64,000 bases of DNA from JABDQA01 sp963759125 (GCA_963759125.1 CAVWXN010000002.1:124001-188000), one strand, 5' to 3'. Shown: positions 8,803-18,474, numbered from the stretch's first letter. The notes: generated from the letters alone by a model not told the origin. Program-made: numbers and translations.

Positions 8803-10671
8803 ATGTGTGGAATATGTGGATTTAACTGGCGGGACGAAAACCTCATTCGCTCTATGGCTGAAACGTTGTCGCACAGAGGCCCGGATCAGGATGGCTTCCA
8901 CTGTGCCGAGCAGATCTCCTTGGGCCACCGCAGGCTCTCGATTATCGACCTGAGTGAAAACGGCCGCCAGCCGATGTTCAATGAAGATGGCTCGGTGGTG
9001 GTTGTTTTCAACGGAGAAATCTATAATTTTGCCGAATTGCGGGACGAACTCGAACAAAAAGGCCATGTCTTTTCGAGCCGTTCCGATACCGAAGTGATTA
9101 TTCACGGTTATGAAGAGTGGGGCATCCAGTCTATCGACCGGCTCCGGGGCATGTTCGGCTACGCACTTTATGATTTTAAACGCAAACGGCTGCTGCTGGT
9201 GAGGGACCGGATCGGAATAAAACCGATCTATTACCACTACCAGGGCGGCCAGCTGCGCTTTGCCTCAGAGATCAAGGCGATTCTGGAAGATCCTCAAGTC
9301 GAAAGAAAGGTGAACTACCAGGCTCTCTATGATTATCTCGGTTTCGAGTTTGTTCCTGCTCCTGAGACCATGTTCGAAAACATTCATAAGCTGCCGGCAG
9401 GCCACTATCTGCTCCTTGAAAACGATCAGTTGAGCATTGAACAGTACTGGGACCTATCGCTTAAACAGGACGATTCTATCGGTAGTTTTGAGGACGCGGT
9501 TGAGAAGATGCGTGAGCACCTTGATTTCGCTGTTAAGTCGCATCTGGTCAGCGATGTTCCTCTGGGCGTGTTTCTCTCCGGCGGGCTTGATTCGAGCTGC
9601 ATCGTCGCCCTGATGCGTCGACATATAAGCGGTTCGCTGAAGACCTTCACCATCGGTTACGAGGATAAGAGTTTCAGCGAGCTGGACTACGCCGAGATCG
9701 TCGCCAAACATTGCCACACCGATCACAAGGTGCTGATGCTCGATACCCTGAAGCCGGAATATGTGGAGCAGACACTGTATCATCTCGATGAGCCGATGAC
9801 CGATTTATCGACGGTGCCGCTCTACCTCCTCTGCAAGCAGGCCCGTGAGCATGTAACGGTATGCCTCTCAGGTGAAGGGGCGGACGAGAGCTTTGCCGGA
9901 TATGACCGATTCAAGGCCAGCAGACTGAACCGCTGGTTCGGGATCATGCCGAAACCAATTCGCCGGGATGTGATTGGCAACATGGTAAATCTTTTACCGG
10001 ATCAGCCCCAGAAAAAAGGGGCAATCAATATGCTCAAAAGGTTTATCGAAGGCTCGAACCTTGATAGTGGTGGGGAGCATCTGCGGTGGCAGTATTTTCT
10101 CAACCAGAGACTTGAGCAAAACTTATTCGACAACTCGTTCAAGTCCAGAATAGAGCGTGATCCCTTCCGGCAGGTAAGAGAGTACAGCAGCCGGTGTGAT
10201 GCCGGTGACGATGCACTCAACCGTGAGATCTATCTGGATATGCGCTTCATGATGACCGACTCTGTATTGATGAAGGTGGATCGCATGTCCATGGCAAGTT
10301 CGCTTGAAATCCGCGTTCCCCTGCTCGATCATGTACTTGTCGAATATATGGCTTCATTGCCCGGTGACTGGAAACTGAAAAAGCTGACGACTAAATATAT
10401 ATTCAGGGCGGCACTGGAAGGAATGCTGCCCGATAAGGTTATTCATCGTGGAAAACAGGGCTATAGTCTCCCGGTCAAACAGTTGCTCAGAGGAGATTTG
10501 AACGATTATATGATAGAATTGCTAAACGATTCGGCTCTGATTCGGGAAAATATGGACGACAAGTATATTTCAACCTTGATCGATGAACATTGTTCGATGA
10601 AGCAGAATCACAACCATATCCTCTGGGCATTGATCAATGTGGCCATTTGGCATAACCGATTTTTTCATTGA
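8803..10671 (+). CDS. asnB: Glutamine-hydrolysing asparagine synthase family protein (AsnB-type)
   Basis: A 622-residue class-II amidotransferase. It starts MCGICGF, so Cys2 is the N-terminal nucleophile that releases ammonia from glutamine after Met removal. The C-terminal synthetase domain has the PP-loop SGGLDSS (near 259) and SGEGADE (near 355), which bind and adenylate the carboxylate substrate. Family length is normal. True asparagine synthases and enzymes that amidate sugar carboxylates in polysaccharide loci are indistinguishable by these motifs. Being the first gene of the glycan operon after a terminator, it may amidate a uronic-acid residue or a precursor; that is inference. Confidence 0.85.
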   Translation: MCGICGFNWRDENLIRSMAETLSHRGPDQDGFHCAEQISLGHRRLSIIDLSENGRQPMFNEDGSVVVVFNGEIYNFAELRDELEQKGHVFSSRSDTEVIIHGYEEWGIQSIDRLRGMFGYALYDFKRKRLLLVRDRIGIKPIYYHYQGGQLRFASEIKAILEDPQVERKVNYQALYDYLGFEFVPAPETMFENIHKLPAGHYLLLENDQLSIEQYWDLSLKQDDSIGSFEDAVEKMREHLDFAVKSHLVSDVPLGVFLSGGLDSSCIVALMRRHISGSLKTFTIGYEDKSFSELDYAEIVAKHCHTDHKVLMLDTLKPEYVEQTLYHLDEPMTDLSTVPLYLLCKQAREHVTVCLSGEGADESFAGYDRFKASRLNRWFGIMPKPIRRDVIGNMVNLLPDQPQKKGAINMLKRFIEGSNLDSGGEHLRWQYFLNQRLEQNLFDNSFKSRIERDPFRQVREYSSRCDAGDDALNREIYLDMRFMMTDSVLMKVDRMSMASSLEIRVPLLDHVLVEYMASLPGDWKLKKLTTKYIFRAALEGMLPDKVIHRGKQGYSLPVKQLLRGDLNDYMIELLNDSALIRENMDDKYISTLIDEHCSMKQNHNHILWALINVAIWHNRFFH

Positions 10672-10699
10672 GAGGAAAAGATTAGCCTCCTGAGCTGAC

Positions 10700-11431
10700 A
10701 TGGAAAAAACACACAAAGCGGTTACCGGTAAAGGATCACCTCTGACCAAATATCGTCGCCTCATAATCGGATCGGATTCAGTCGCGACTTTTCTCTACTA
10801 TGAGTTTTGTCAACTCTTTGTCTTCTTCCCAGGGGCTTTAGGGATGGTTCTCAGAAAATTATTCTGGCCGAAGATGTTCTGCCGCTGCGGAAAAGGTACT
10901 GTCTTCGGTTTTGGGGTGGTTGTGCGCCAGCCCAAGAAGATCGCGCTCGGCGAATCTGTGGTGATCAGTGAATACTGCATCCTTGATGGCAGAAGTGAAA
11001 AAGATGATCTGTCGCTGGAAGTCGGTGACCGATCCATCCTGTCCAACAATGTCATGCTGTCCTGCAAAAATGGATCGATAACAATAGGCAAAGATGTTGG
11101 ACTGAATGCTCAGACGATAATTCAGTCGACCACTGGCAACGCGGTGACTATTGGTGACAATTGTGTGATAGGCCAGCGTTGTCTTGTCATAGGCGGCGGC
11201 AACTACGATATAAGCGACAGAAATGATCTGATTCGCACCAGCCCTATAGTCGATGATGGTGGCGTCACCGTCGAGAATAATGTCTGGCTCGGTGCCAATG
11301 TGAGCGTTCTGGGTGGAGCAACCGTCGGGCAGGGGAGCGTGGCCGGGACGGGAGCCGTTGTCAGCCGTTCCATTCCGCCATTTTCGGTGTGCCTGGGGGT
11401 GCCCGCTAAAGTGGTCAGGGAACGAACCTGA
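10700..11431 (+). CDS. Hexapeptide-repeat acyltransferase (left-handed beta-helix)
   Basis: A 243-residue protein whose region from about residue 65 to the end is made of hexapeptide repeats, for example ITIGKDVGLNAQTI, VTIGDNCVIGQRCLVIGG and VTVENNVWLGANVSVLGGA. These form the left-handed beta-helix of trimeric acetyl- or succinyltransferases. The end, GVPAKVVRE, is the typical closing motif of the WbbJ/Maa class. The first 60 residues are less conserved and contain a hydrophobic stretch. It probably O- or N-acylates a sugar of the glycan. Only one base separates its stop from the start of the next gene. Confidence 0.82.
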   Translation: MEKTHKAVTGKGSPLTKYRRLIIGSDSVATFLYYEFCQLFVFFPGALGMVLRKLFWPKMFCRCGKGTVFGFGVVVRQPKKIALGESVVISEYCILDGRSEKDDLSLEVGDRSILSNNVMLSCKNGSITIGKDVGLNAQTIIQSTTGNAVTIGDNCVIGQRCLVIGGGNYDISDRNDLIRTSPIVDDGGVTVENNVWLGANVSVLGGATVGQGSVAGTGAVVSRSIPPFSVCLGVPAKVVRERT

Positions 11432-11432
11432 G

Positions 11433-12416
11433 ATGCGCAAATACCTTCTGATTATTTTCAAACTCGCGGTCAGCATCTCGCTAATCGTATTTCTCTACCG
11501 TAAGACGCCGCTCGAGCAGATCGGCAACCTGCTGTCCCAGATAGATCCACGCTACCTGCTGCCCATAGCACTGCTGCTCTTCTTTAACACCCTGATAAGT
11601 GCCAGAAAATGGCAGATCTTTCTGAAAGCTGACAACCTTGATATATCTCTCTGGGATTTGACCGTTTCCTACATGAGCGGCACCTTCTGTAACCTGTTTC
11701 TGCCATCTAATATTGGCGGTGACAGCTACCGTATTTATGATATCGCTCGTCAGAGTAAACAGACGGCACGATCAGCGGCATCGGTGTTTGCCGATAGATT
11801 GTCCGGTTTCCTTGCCCTGGTCATCCTGAGTTTCGTTTCCTCCCTGTATGTTGCCAAGGCATTCGGATCCATCCAAATGCTTGTTATCCCAACGCTTTTG
11901 TTCTTGTTATTTCTCTTGATCGTGGTTGCCCTGGTGAAGGAGGAACCGGTAAAAAAGATACTGACAGTTTTTGGAGTCACCAGGATCGCCGTGGTTGAGC
12001 GACTGGTGGAAAAATTGTTTTCCTCGTTTTCCAGTTACCGCAGCGAGAGAGGAGTAATCGTTAGGGTGATGCTGCTCTCATTTCTTTTCCAATTCTCGGT
12101 AATTACCGTTGTCTATCTGATGGCCAGAGCCCTGGGAGTGGCGCTGCCATTTTACTATTTCAGTGCCTTTGTTCCGATTATAACCCTGATGGAGGCCCTG
12201 CCCATTTCGATCTACGGCATAGGTGTCAGAGATTACGGCTATGTGTACTTCTTTTCCCAGGTGGGGATGGGGGACCTGCAGACAAGATCCCTTGCCCTCT
12301 TTTTCATGGCTACCGGAGTTTGTTATTCCTTGATCGGCGGTTTGTTTTTCCTGTATAACCTGTGGGCTAGGAAGAAGAATATAGCACTGCACCAAGATAG
12401 TGATTCCACCGTCTGA
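11433..12416 (+). CDS. LPG synthase transmembrane-region family protein (UPF0104/AglD-like)
   Basis: A 327-residue integral membrane protein with about eight hydrophobic helices, belonging to the lysylphosphatidylglycerol-synthase TM-region family. The segment FCNLFLPSNIGGDSYRIYDI is the recognisable family core. Members without the soluble LPG-synthase domain, such as this one, are frequent in glycan loci and are often suggested to flip lipids or lipid-linked sugars; their exact activity is unproven. The start at 11433 is used rather than an in-frame upstream codon because it follows the previous stop directly and begins a normal membrane N-terminus (MRKYLLIIFKLAVSISL). Confidence 0.8.
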   Translation: MRKYLLIIFKLAVSISLIVFLYRKTPLEQIGNLLSQIDPRYLLPIALLLFFNTLISARKWQIFLKADNLDISLWDLTVSYMSGTFCNLFLPSNIGGDSYRIYDIARQSKQTARSAASVFADRLSGFLALVILSFVSSLYVAKAFGSIQMLVIPTLLFLLFLLIVVALVKEEPVKKILTVFGVTRIAVVERLVEKLFSSFSSYRSERGVIVRVMLLSFLFQFSVITVVYLMARALGVALPFYYFSAFVPIITLMEALPISIYGIGVRDYGYVYFFSQVGMGDLQTRSLALFFMATGVCYSLIGGLFFLYNLWARKKNIALHQDSDSTV

Positions 12417-12455
12417 CGGGGGAAGCATTTCCCCAGTTACCGTCCAGGAGGATTT

Positions 12456-13418
12456 GTGAAAATATCAGTTGTCATACCGATCTACAACGAGGAAGAGAAC
12501 GTTACCCTGCTCTACGATGAACTCACCGAGGTCATGAAATCAATGGACTGCTCCTACGAGATACTTTTCGTGGACGACGGCAGTACAGATACGACGCTGT
12601 CGCTTCTGCAGTCGATTCAGGCTGCAGACCCAAGCATAGTGGTGGTCAAATTCCGCAGAAATTTTGGACAGACAGCCGCCATGTCCGCTGGGTTCGACTA
12701 TTCCAGCGGCGAGGTGATAATTACCATGGATGGAGACCTGCAGAATGACCCCCGTGACATTCCCCGCTTCATTGAAAAGATCGAGGAAGGATTCGATGTA
12801 GTGACAGGCTGGCGCCATGACCGCAAAGATGCCTTCTTAAATCGACGGCTGCCGTCAATAATTGCCAACAAGATAATTTCCTGGACCACGGGGGTGGCTC
12901 TGCACGACTATGGCTGCACTCTTAAGGCGTTTCGTAGAGAGGTGATCAAGAACATCCGTCTCTACGGAGAGATGCACCGATTTATTCCGGCAATAGCCAG
13001 TGGTATGGGGATTTCATTCACCGAAATCAAGGTCAATCACAGGGCGCGCCAATTCGGAACTTCAAAATATGGTATCTCGAGAACCATCAGAGTGGTGCTC
13101 GATCTGATCACCGTCAAATTTCTACTCAGTTATGCCACCCGGCCGATCCAGATCTTTGGCCTGCTTGGCGTGATTTCAGGGACGGCGGGATTTCTGATCG
13201 CCTTGATCATGACCATCCAGCGCCAGTTTTTTGATATTCCGCTGTCGGACCGTCCGCTGCTGCTGCTTGCCATAGTGCTCATTTTTATCGGCATCCAGTT
13301 CGTCTCGATCGGTCTGATTGGAGAGCTTCAGGCCAGGACCTACCATGAGACCCAGAAAAAACCGGTCTATTATGTCAAAGAGGTTTATGGCTTGCGGAAG
13401 CAAGACTCTGTTGAGTAA
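12456..13418 (+). CDS. GT2 polyprenyl-phosphate glycosyltransferase (DPM1/GtrB-like)
   Basis: A 320-residue GT-A glycosyltransferase with VVIPIYNEEENV at the start, VDDGSTD near 38-44 and the metal-binding DGDLQNDP near 91-98. Two membrane helices follow at about 230-255 and 268-292. This layout is that of dolichyl/undecaprenyl-phosphate sugar transferases (DPM1, GtrB, ArnC), which load one sugar onto polyprenyl phosphate. Such a carrier-linked sugar could be flipped and used in the periplasm to decorate the glycan. The start is GTG with aggagg placed just upstream. The neighbouring LPG-synthase-like membrane protein is a possible flippase partner (inference). Confidence 0.87.
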   Translation: MKISVVIPIYNEEENVTLLYDELTEVMKSMDCSYEILFVDDGSTDTTLSLLQSIQAADPSIVVVKFRRNFGQTAAMSAGFDYSSGEVIITMDGDLQNDPRDIPRFIEKIEEGFDVVTGWRHDRKDAFLNRRLPSIIANKIISWTTGVALHDYGCTLKAFRREVIKNIRLYGEMHRFIPAIASGMGISFTEIKVNHRARQFGTSKYGISRTIRVVLDLITVKFLLSYATRPIQIFGLLGVISGTAGFLIALIMTIQRQFFDIPLSDRPLLLLAIVLIFIGIQFVSIGLIGELQARTYHETQKKPVYYVKEVYGLRKQDSVE

Positions 13419-13421
13419 CCG

Positions 13422-14468
13422 ATGGCTGATGATTTCCTGACAGGATTCGATATTGTCATCCCCAACTGGAACGGCAGGCATATGCTCGAAGTATGCCTGC
13501 CGTCACTGTTCGCCCAGAGTTTTGATGATTTCGGCGTGATTGTCGTCGACAATGGTTCAACCGATGGATCGGCCGACTATATCTTGGCCAATTACCCCGC
13601 TGTTAAAGTCATAGAACTGACCGAAAACTGCGGATTCAGTGCAGCCGTTAACAGAGGTATCGAGGCAGGAGCCAGGGAGTGGGTTCTGCTGCTCAACAAC
13701 GACATAGAAATGGCCCCGAACTGCCTCGCTCACCTGGCCAACCAGGCAGACAGCGAAACGCTGATCAGGATGTGGGCCCTGAAAATGCTCTCCTATTCAG
13801 ATCGCAGCGTTCTCGATGGGGCCGGAGACGGAGTGCTGAGAGGCGGGGTGGGCTATCGATTCGGCACGCAGGAACCCGACTCTGAACATTACGGTCTAAA
13901 AAGAGAGGTATTTGGAGCCTGTGCCGGTGCGGCGCTCTACCACCGAACACTTTTTGACGAGCTTGGTCTGTTTGACGAAGATTTCTTCGCCTATCTTGAA
14001 GATGTCGATTTTAACCTGCGGGCGGCGCGGGCCGGTCACAGGTGCAGTTATGTTCCGGGGGCGGTTGTCTACCACATGGGCAGTGCAACAACCGGATCGA
14101 AAATCAACAAACTGACGGTAAAGTTGACCACCAGAAATAATATTTTTGTCATCTGTAAAAATTATTCATTGGTGATGCTGATCAGATTTTTACCAGCATT
14201 GCTTATTTACCAGTTTTTCTGGTTTCTGTTTGTGCTCAAAAAAAAGCATTTTGTCGCCTACATATCAGGTATTATTGAGGCTGTTCCGAGGATTGCCAGT
14301 ATGATCAGGAAGAAACCCAGACAGCATGATACTACTATTTCCACAGCTCTATTCTGCGAAAAAATTGTCGATTCCGAGCGGGATGTCGTGAAATCGATCA
14401 TGTCCAGGAGACGCGGAGAGGGAAAAAACAATCTGCTGCTCCGCTGGTATCTGGCAATTTTTTGCTGA
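13422..14468 (+). CDS. Family 2 glycosyltransferase (rhamnosyltransferase-like)
   Basis: A 348-residue GT2 enzyme. It has IVIPNWNGRHMLEVCLPSL at the N-terminus, VVDNGSTDGS near 42-51 and a LLNNDIEM metal site near 89-96. The acceptor side contains FDEDFFAYLEDVDFNLRAAR, including the ED-x-D-x-x-R signature common to WcaA/RfbF-type enzymes. A hydrophobic stretch near 255-275 may touch the membrane. It begins 3 bases after the previous stop. It likely adds one sugar of the repeat unit on the cytoplasmic face; donor and acceptor cannot be told from sequence. Confidence 0.87.
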   Translation: MADDFLTGFDIVIPNWNGRHMLEVCLPSLFAQSFDDFGVIVVDNGSTDGSADYILANYPAVKVIELTENCGFSAAVNRGIEAGAREWVLLLNNDIEMAPNCLAHLANQADSETLIRMWALKMLSYSDRSVLDGAGDGVLRGGVGYRFGTQEPDSEHYGLKREVFGACAGAALYHRTLFDELGLFDEDFFAYLEDVDFNLRAARAGHRCSYVPGAVVYHMGSATTGSKINKLTVKLTTRNNIFVICKNYSLVMLIRFLPALLIYQFFWFLFVLKKKHFVAYISGIIEAVPRIASMIRKKPRQHDTTISTALFCEKIVDSERDVVKSIMSRRRGEGKNNLLLRWYLAIFC

Positions 14469-14497
14469 TGGTCTGGTGCTGAAGTGATTCTAAGCCA

Positions 14498-15307
14498 ATG
14501 CTGAGCGTCATCATAGTCACTCATAATTCCGAGAAATTCATCGGCAGGTGCACTGAGTCCCTGGATCAACAGTCCCTTGCTGCGACCCGGATAATTATCG
14601 TCGACAGTGGCTCAGATAGCCCAAGCTATCTCGATGTCTACTCCGATAAAGCCGGCTATGAGATCCACATTAAAGACAATATCGGATTTGCAGCAGCCAA
14701 CAATTTTGGTCTGCAACATATCGCAGATACTGATAAATATGTTTGCTTAATGAATCCCGATACCTTTCTCGAACCGGAAAGTTTCAAGCGTTCAGTGGAA
14801 ATTGTTTCAGCCAGGCCAGAGGTTGCCGTTCTTACCGGCAGACTCAAAGGGTTTGATCTGAATAATTGCCGGCCAAACGGTCTGCTCGATTCCACCGGCA
14901 TATTCAGAACCTGGTATGGACGCTGGTATGACCGCGGGCAGGGTCTGAAGAACGACGATAAATACCAGATAGAAGAGGAGGTCCCGGCGGTCTGCGGAGC
15001 CTTCATGTTTTGCCAAGTCGAAGCGCTGAGCAAAAGCACGCCGAATGTTTTCGATGAATCCTTTTTTATGTACAAAGAGGATATCGACCTCTGTCTTAGG
15101 CTCAGAAAACAGGGCTGGAAGATGCTTTATGCACCTGCGGTTGAAGCTTTTCATGTCAGAGGGTGGTCCCAGAACAGAAAAGAGATTTCTTATCAGACCA
15201 AGTGCCTGGCTTCAAAAAACGAAATCAGAATGAATTTGAAACACCGGTCCCCTTATCTGATCTGGGCTTTGTCCAAGTATTGTGCAGTCCGTTTGCTGCA
15301 TGTGTAA
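14498..15307 (+). CDS. Family 2 glycosyltransferase
   Basis: A 269-residue GT2 enzyme with VIIVTHNSEKFIGRCTESL at the N-terminus, IVDSGS near 32, CLMNPDTFLEP near 82-92 and FDESFFMYKEDIDLCLRLR near 185-203. The last motif is the acceptor/catalytic base region. It resembles the preceding gene product in domain plan but lacks its C-terminal extension, so it is the compact form of the family. It is part of the continuous glycan operon; specificity is unknown. Confidence 0.85.
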   Translation: MLSVIIVTHNSEKFIGRCTESLDQQSLAATRIIIVDSGSDSPSYLDVYSDKAGYEIHIKDNIGFAAANNFGLQHIADTDKYVCLMNPDTFLEPESFKRSVEIVSARPEVAVLTGRLKGFDLNNCRPNGLLDSTGIFRTWYGRWYDRGQGLKNDDKYQIEEEVPAVCGAFMFCQVEALSKSTPNVFDESFFMYKEDIDLCLRLRKQGWKMLYAPAVEAFHVRGWSQNRKEISYQTKCLASKNEIRMNLKHRSPYLIWALSKYCAVRLLHV

Positions 15308-15316
15308 TCTGTTTGA

Positions 15317-16303
15317 ATGACAAGATTTAGAGATCAGGCGGAACAATCGACCACATCAATGAGCATCTCCATAATCATCCCAACCAGAAACGGCTCCGGC
15401 ACGCTCCGAGAGCTGCTGGCCGCCTTGACTATACAGTCGCTTCAAGCAGATGAGATTCTGGTGATCGATTCCGACTCCGACGATGATACGGTCGAGATAG
15501 CAATCGGCTATGGGGCAGTGGTGCATAAAATCGAGCTCGACAGCTTCGATCATGGGGGAACCAGGACGATGGCGGCCAGAATGGCCCAGGGCGACATCCT
15601 CGTTTTTCTGACCCAGGATGTACTGCCGAAATCGCCCACAATGCTCGAGAAACTTACAGCACCGATCCGCACCTCAACTGACGTAAGCCTGAGTTATGGC
15701 CGCCAGTTGCCCTCGTTTCAGGCCACCGAGATTGCAGCGCACCTCAGAAATTTCAATTATCCCAGCGAGTCGCGAATTAAAACCTACGAAGATCGACAGC
15801 AGTTGGGGTTTGAAACAGTATTCGTCTCCAATTCATGTGCGGCCTATCGTCGTTCGAGCCTCGCCGAAATAGGTTATTTTGAGACAGATCTGATCTTTGG
15901 CGAAGATAGCTGTGCAGCGGGCAAGCTGCTTGAAAATGATGGCAAGATAGCCTATGCGGCCGAAGCCGCTGTCTATCACTCCCACAACTATTCATGGAGC
16001 GAGGAGTTCTGCAGATACTTCGATATAGGTGTCTTCCACGACAGCCAGAAATGGCTGCTTGACTCCTTTGGCGGAGCCGGGGGAAGGGGACTTGACTATA
16101 CCCAATCAGGTCTTGCCTATCTGTGGCGGCGCCGAAGTTATAGAATGATGGGCGACTTTATGGTAAGAGTTGGTTTGAAATTCTGTGGTTACCGACTCGG
16201 AAGAACTCATCGTCTACTGCCCACCAGGCTGGCCGCAAAACTCAGTATGAATCAAGGCTGGTGGGAAAACAATAGAGTTACGGCCAGTGACGACGGTGGA
16301 TAA
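15317..16303 (+). CDS. Family 2 glycosyltransferase with HGGTR motif
   Basis: A 328-residue GT2 enzyme. After a short leader it reads SIIIPTRNGSGTLRELL, then VIDSDSDDDTV, FDHGGTRTMAA and VFLTQDVLP. The HGGTR motif is typical of a rhamnosyltransferase-like branch in O-antigen clusters. The FGEDSCAAGKLL segment near 195-206 is the equivalent of the ED acceptor motif. A second in-frame Met at 15359 directly precedes the GT domain and is a plausible alternative start; neither has an obvious ribosome binding site. Probably adds a deoxyhexose or similar sugar to the repeat unit. Confidence 0.83.
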   Translation: MTRFRDQAEQSTTSMSISIIIPTRNGSGTLRELLAALTIQSLQADEILVIDSDSDDDTVEIAIGYGAVVHKIELDSFDHGGTRTMAARMAQGDILVFLTQDVLPKSPTMLEKLTAPIRTSTDVSLSYGRQLPSFQATEIAAHLRNFNYPSESRIKTYEDRQQLGFETVFVSNSCAAYRRSSLAEIGYFETDLIFGEDSCAAGKLLENDGKIAYAAEAAVYHSHNYSWSEEFCRYFDIGVFHDSQKWLLDSFGGAGGRGLDYTQSGLAYLWRRRSYRMMGDFMVRVGLKFCGYRLGRTHRLLPTRLAAKLSMNQGWWENNRVTASDDGG

Positions 16304-16332
16304 TCAATGCGATCATTCGCTTACTGACATAA

Positions 16333-17742
16333 ATGCTCTCAACTAATCTGCGTGAGCAGAGCTCCTTGATGGCCAGGCTTCTGCACCTGGTTGACTGTCT
16401 TCTTGTGGTCGGCTATCTCACCGGCCTGGTGTACTGGTATCGGGTTCCCTGGAGCGAATACTACACCCGGCTGATAATCATCACCTTTTTTCTCAGCCTG
16501 GTGGTCTTCCAGTCGTTTCAACTTTATAGGTCCTGGCGGGGCTGGAAATTTTATAAAGAATTTTATGTGATAATTAGGGCTTGGGCGACCATTGTCGGTC
16601 TTCTACTTTTCTATTTTTTCATTTTCAAGATTTCAGTTGCCTATTCCCGCGTGGTCTTCTTGATCTGGTCGACCACTACCCCGATTTTGCTCTTCCTGGT
16701 GCATATTTCAGCTCGAAAAATACTCCGCTTCTATCGACGCAGAGGCAAGAATATCAGGCGCGCGGTTATCGCCGGAGCGGGGGACTTGGGTCTGAGCCTT
16801 GTCAGGGAGCTGGAATCCATTCCCTGGGCCGGCATCGAAGTAATGGGTTTTTTTGACGATAAGGTCTCCGAAGACCCTCGTCTGGCACGCTTGGGCATGC
16901 CGGTTCTCGGTGATATCGGTATGCTTCCGGACTATCTGAGCAAGAACGACATCGATTATGTCTATATTGCCCTGCCGATGCGGGCAGAAAGAAAAATATT
17001 TTCGATCCTGCGCGAGTGCCGATCACTTGGATCGAGAATTTATCTGGTACCGGATCTCTACGTGTTTGGTTTGCATCACGCTGAAGTTCAGAGTCTGGGA
17101 AAGATGCTGATCCTCAATTTCAATCCCCACACCGAGTGGAAACGCGGGTTCGATGTGCTCTTCTCCCTGTCCGTTCTGATTGCCAGTTCCCCGCTGATGC
17201 TGCTTATCAGTCTGCTGATCAAGCTAGAGGACGGCGGAGCGGTAATCTACCGTCATAAACGGATAACTGCAGCCGGCAAGGAATTTGACTGTCTCAAGTT
17301 CCGGACCATGCGCGTGGGGGCCGATAATGAATTGGAGGATCTTCTGGAAAATAACCCCCGTTTGAGGGAGGAGTGGGAGCAGACGTTTAAATTGAAAAAT
17401 GACCCGCGTATCACCAGAATCGGCAAACTTTTACGCAAGACCAGCCTTGATGAATTCCCTCAATTCATTAATGTTTTAAAAGGCGACATGAGTGTTGTCG
17501 GAGCCAGACCTATTGTCGGCGGCGAACTCACAGCCTTTTACCGGGAGAGCGCCGGCCGCTACTGTTCCATGAAACCGGGGATCACCGGACCATGGCAGGT
17601 GAGTAAGCGTTCGGACATCGATGACTACCAGGAGCGAGTCGATCTCGATGACTGGTATATACTCAATTATTCGCTCTGGACCGACATAAAAATCATCTTG
17701 AGAACCGTCTACATAATGTTTAAAAGGGGCGGGGCTTACTGA
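16333..17742 (+). CDS. Undecaprenyl-phosphate sugar phosphotransferase (WbaP/WcaJ-type)
   Basis: A 469-residue polyisoprenyl-phosphate hexose-1-phosphate transferase. Four or five hydrophobic helices occupy about residues 15-120. A Rossmann-like CoA-binding domain (RAVIAGAGDLGLSLVREL) follows near 138-155. The catalytic C-terminal domain has KRGFDVLFSLSVLI, KFRTMR, RKTSLDEFPQFINVLKGDMS and GARPI. The enzyme moves a sugar-1-phosphate, usually glucose or galactose, from UDP-sugar to undecaprenyl phosphate and so starts repeat-unit synthesis at the inner membrane. It is the last gene of the glycan run, and galU at 49013 could supply UDP-glucose. Confidence 0.92.
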   Translation: MLSTNLREQSSLMARLLHLVDCLLVVGYLTGLVYWYRVPWSEYYTRLIIITFFLSLVVFQSFQLYRSWRGWKFYKEFYVIIRAWATIVGLLLFYFFIFKISVAYSRVVFLIWSTTTPILLFLVHISARKILRFYRRRGKNIRRAVIAGAGDLGLSLVRELESIPWAGIEVMGFFDDKVSEDPRLARLGMPVLGDIGMLPDYLSKNDIDYVYIALPMRAERKIFSILRECRSLGSRIYLVPDLYVFGLHHAEVQSLGKMLILNFNPHTEWKRGFDVLFSLSVLIASSPLMLLISLLIKLEDGGAVIYRHKRITAAGKEFDCLKFRTMRVGADNELEDLLENNPRLREEWEQTFKLKNDPRITRIGKLLRKTSLDEFPQFINVLKGDMSVVGARPIVGGELTAFYRESAGRYCSMKPGITGPWQVSKRSDIDDYQERVDLDDWYILNYSLWTDIKIILRTVYIMFKRGGAY

Positions 17743-17766
17743 ATAATACATTAAATGGAGACTTAT

Positions 17767-18474
17767 ATGCAGACCGAAACACAATCAATTACCATTAGTC
17801 AAGCCAGACAGGATGCCGCTTCCATTTTCCTTGCCAAGGTGTTCAACTGGATGGCCGTGGGCTTAGGAATTACCGGAGTTGTTGCTTATGCTACTGCAGC
17901 CACCGGTCTCGCAGTACGAATTATCAACTCGCCTCTTTTTCTCATTCTCGCCCTGGGAACCCTGGGCCTTGTGTTCTTTTTGTCGGCCCGCATCGATAAG
18001 ATCCAGGCTTCGACTGCTTCGGCTCTGTTCGTTGCCTACTCAGTTCTCAACGGACTATTCTTCTCCACAATCTTTCTCAGATATACCGGCTCTTCCATAG
18101 CCTCGACCTTTGTCATTACCGCTGGTATGTTTGGAGCCATGGCTGTCTATGGTCTGGTCACCAAGCGTGACCTGTCCGGCTGGGGTTCGTTTCTGTTCAT
18201 GGGGCTTATCGGCCTGATAATTGCCTCCATCGTCAATATCTTTCTCAAGAGTTCCGGTGTTTACTGGGTCACTTCGATGATTGGCGTGCTCATTTTTACT
18301 GGCCTGACCGCTTATGACGTTCAGAAGATCAAGCGGATGGGTGAAGAGGGAATCATGTCCCAGGGACAGGAGGCCATTACCAAAGGATCAATCATGGGGG
18401 CCCTGGCGCTTTATCTCGATTTTATCAACCTGTTTCTTATGCTGCTCAGATTTTTCGGGGGCAGCCGTGATTAA
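17767..18474 (+). CDS. Bax inhibitor-1 / YccA family membrane protein
   Basis: A 235-residue protein with seven hydrophobic helices, typical of the BI-1 (TMBIM) family in bacteria. The late segment GLTAYDVQKIKRM and the acidic residue close to the C-terminus belong to the family core, which in other members forms a pH-sensitive calcium leak. In bacteria, YccA also modulates FtsH. The start at 17767 is preferred over an in-frame ATG at 17755 because ggag at 17757-17760 sits six bases before it. Confidence 0.9.
   Translation: MQTETQSITISQARQDAASIFLAKVFNWMAVGLGITGVVAYATAATGLAVRIINSPLFLILALGTLGLVFFLSARIDKIQASTASALFVAYSVLNGLFFSTIFLRYTGSSIASTFVITAGMFGAMAVYGLVTKRDLSGWGSFLFMGLIGLIIASIVNIFLKSSGVYWVTSMIGVLIFTGLTAYDVQKIKRMGEEGIMSQGQEAITKGSIMGALALYLDFINLFLMLLRFFGGSRD

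Noticed and set aside
10859..11476. Minus-strand frame of 205 codons opposite the acyltransferase gene
   Set aside because: Hexapeptide repeats on the plus strand are unmistakable; the antisense product has no protein features.
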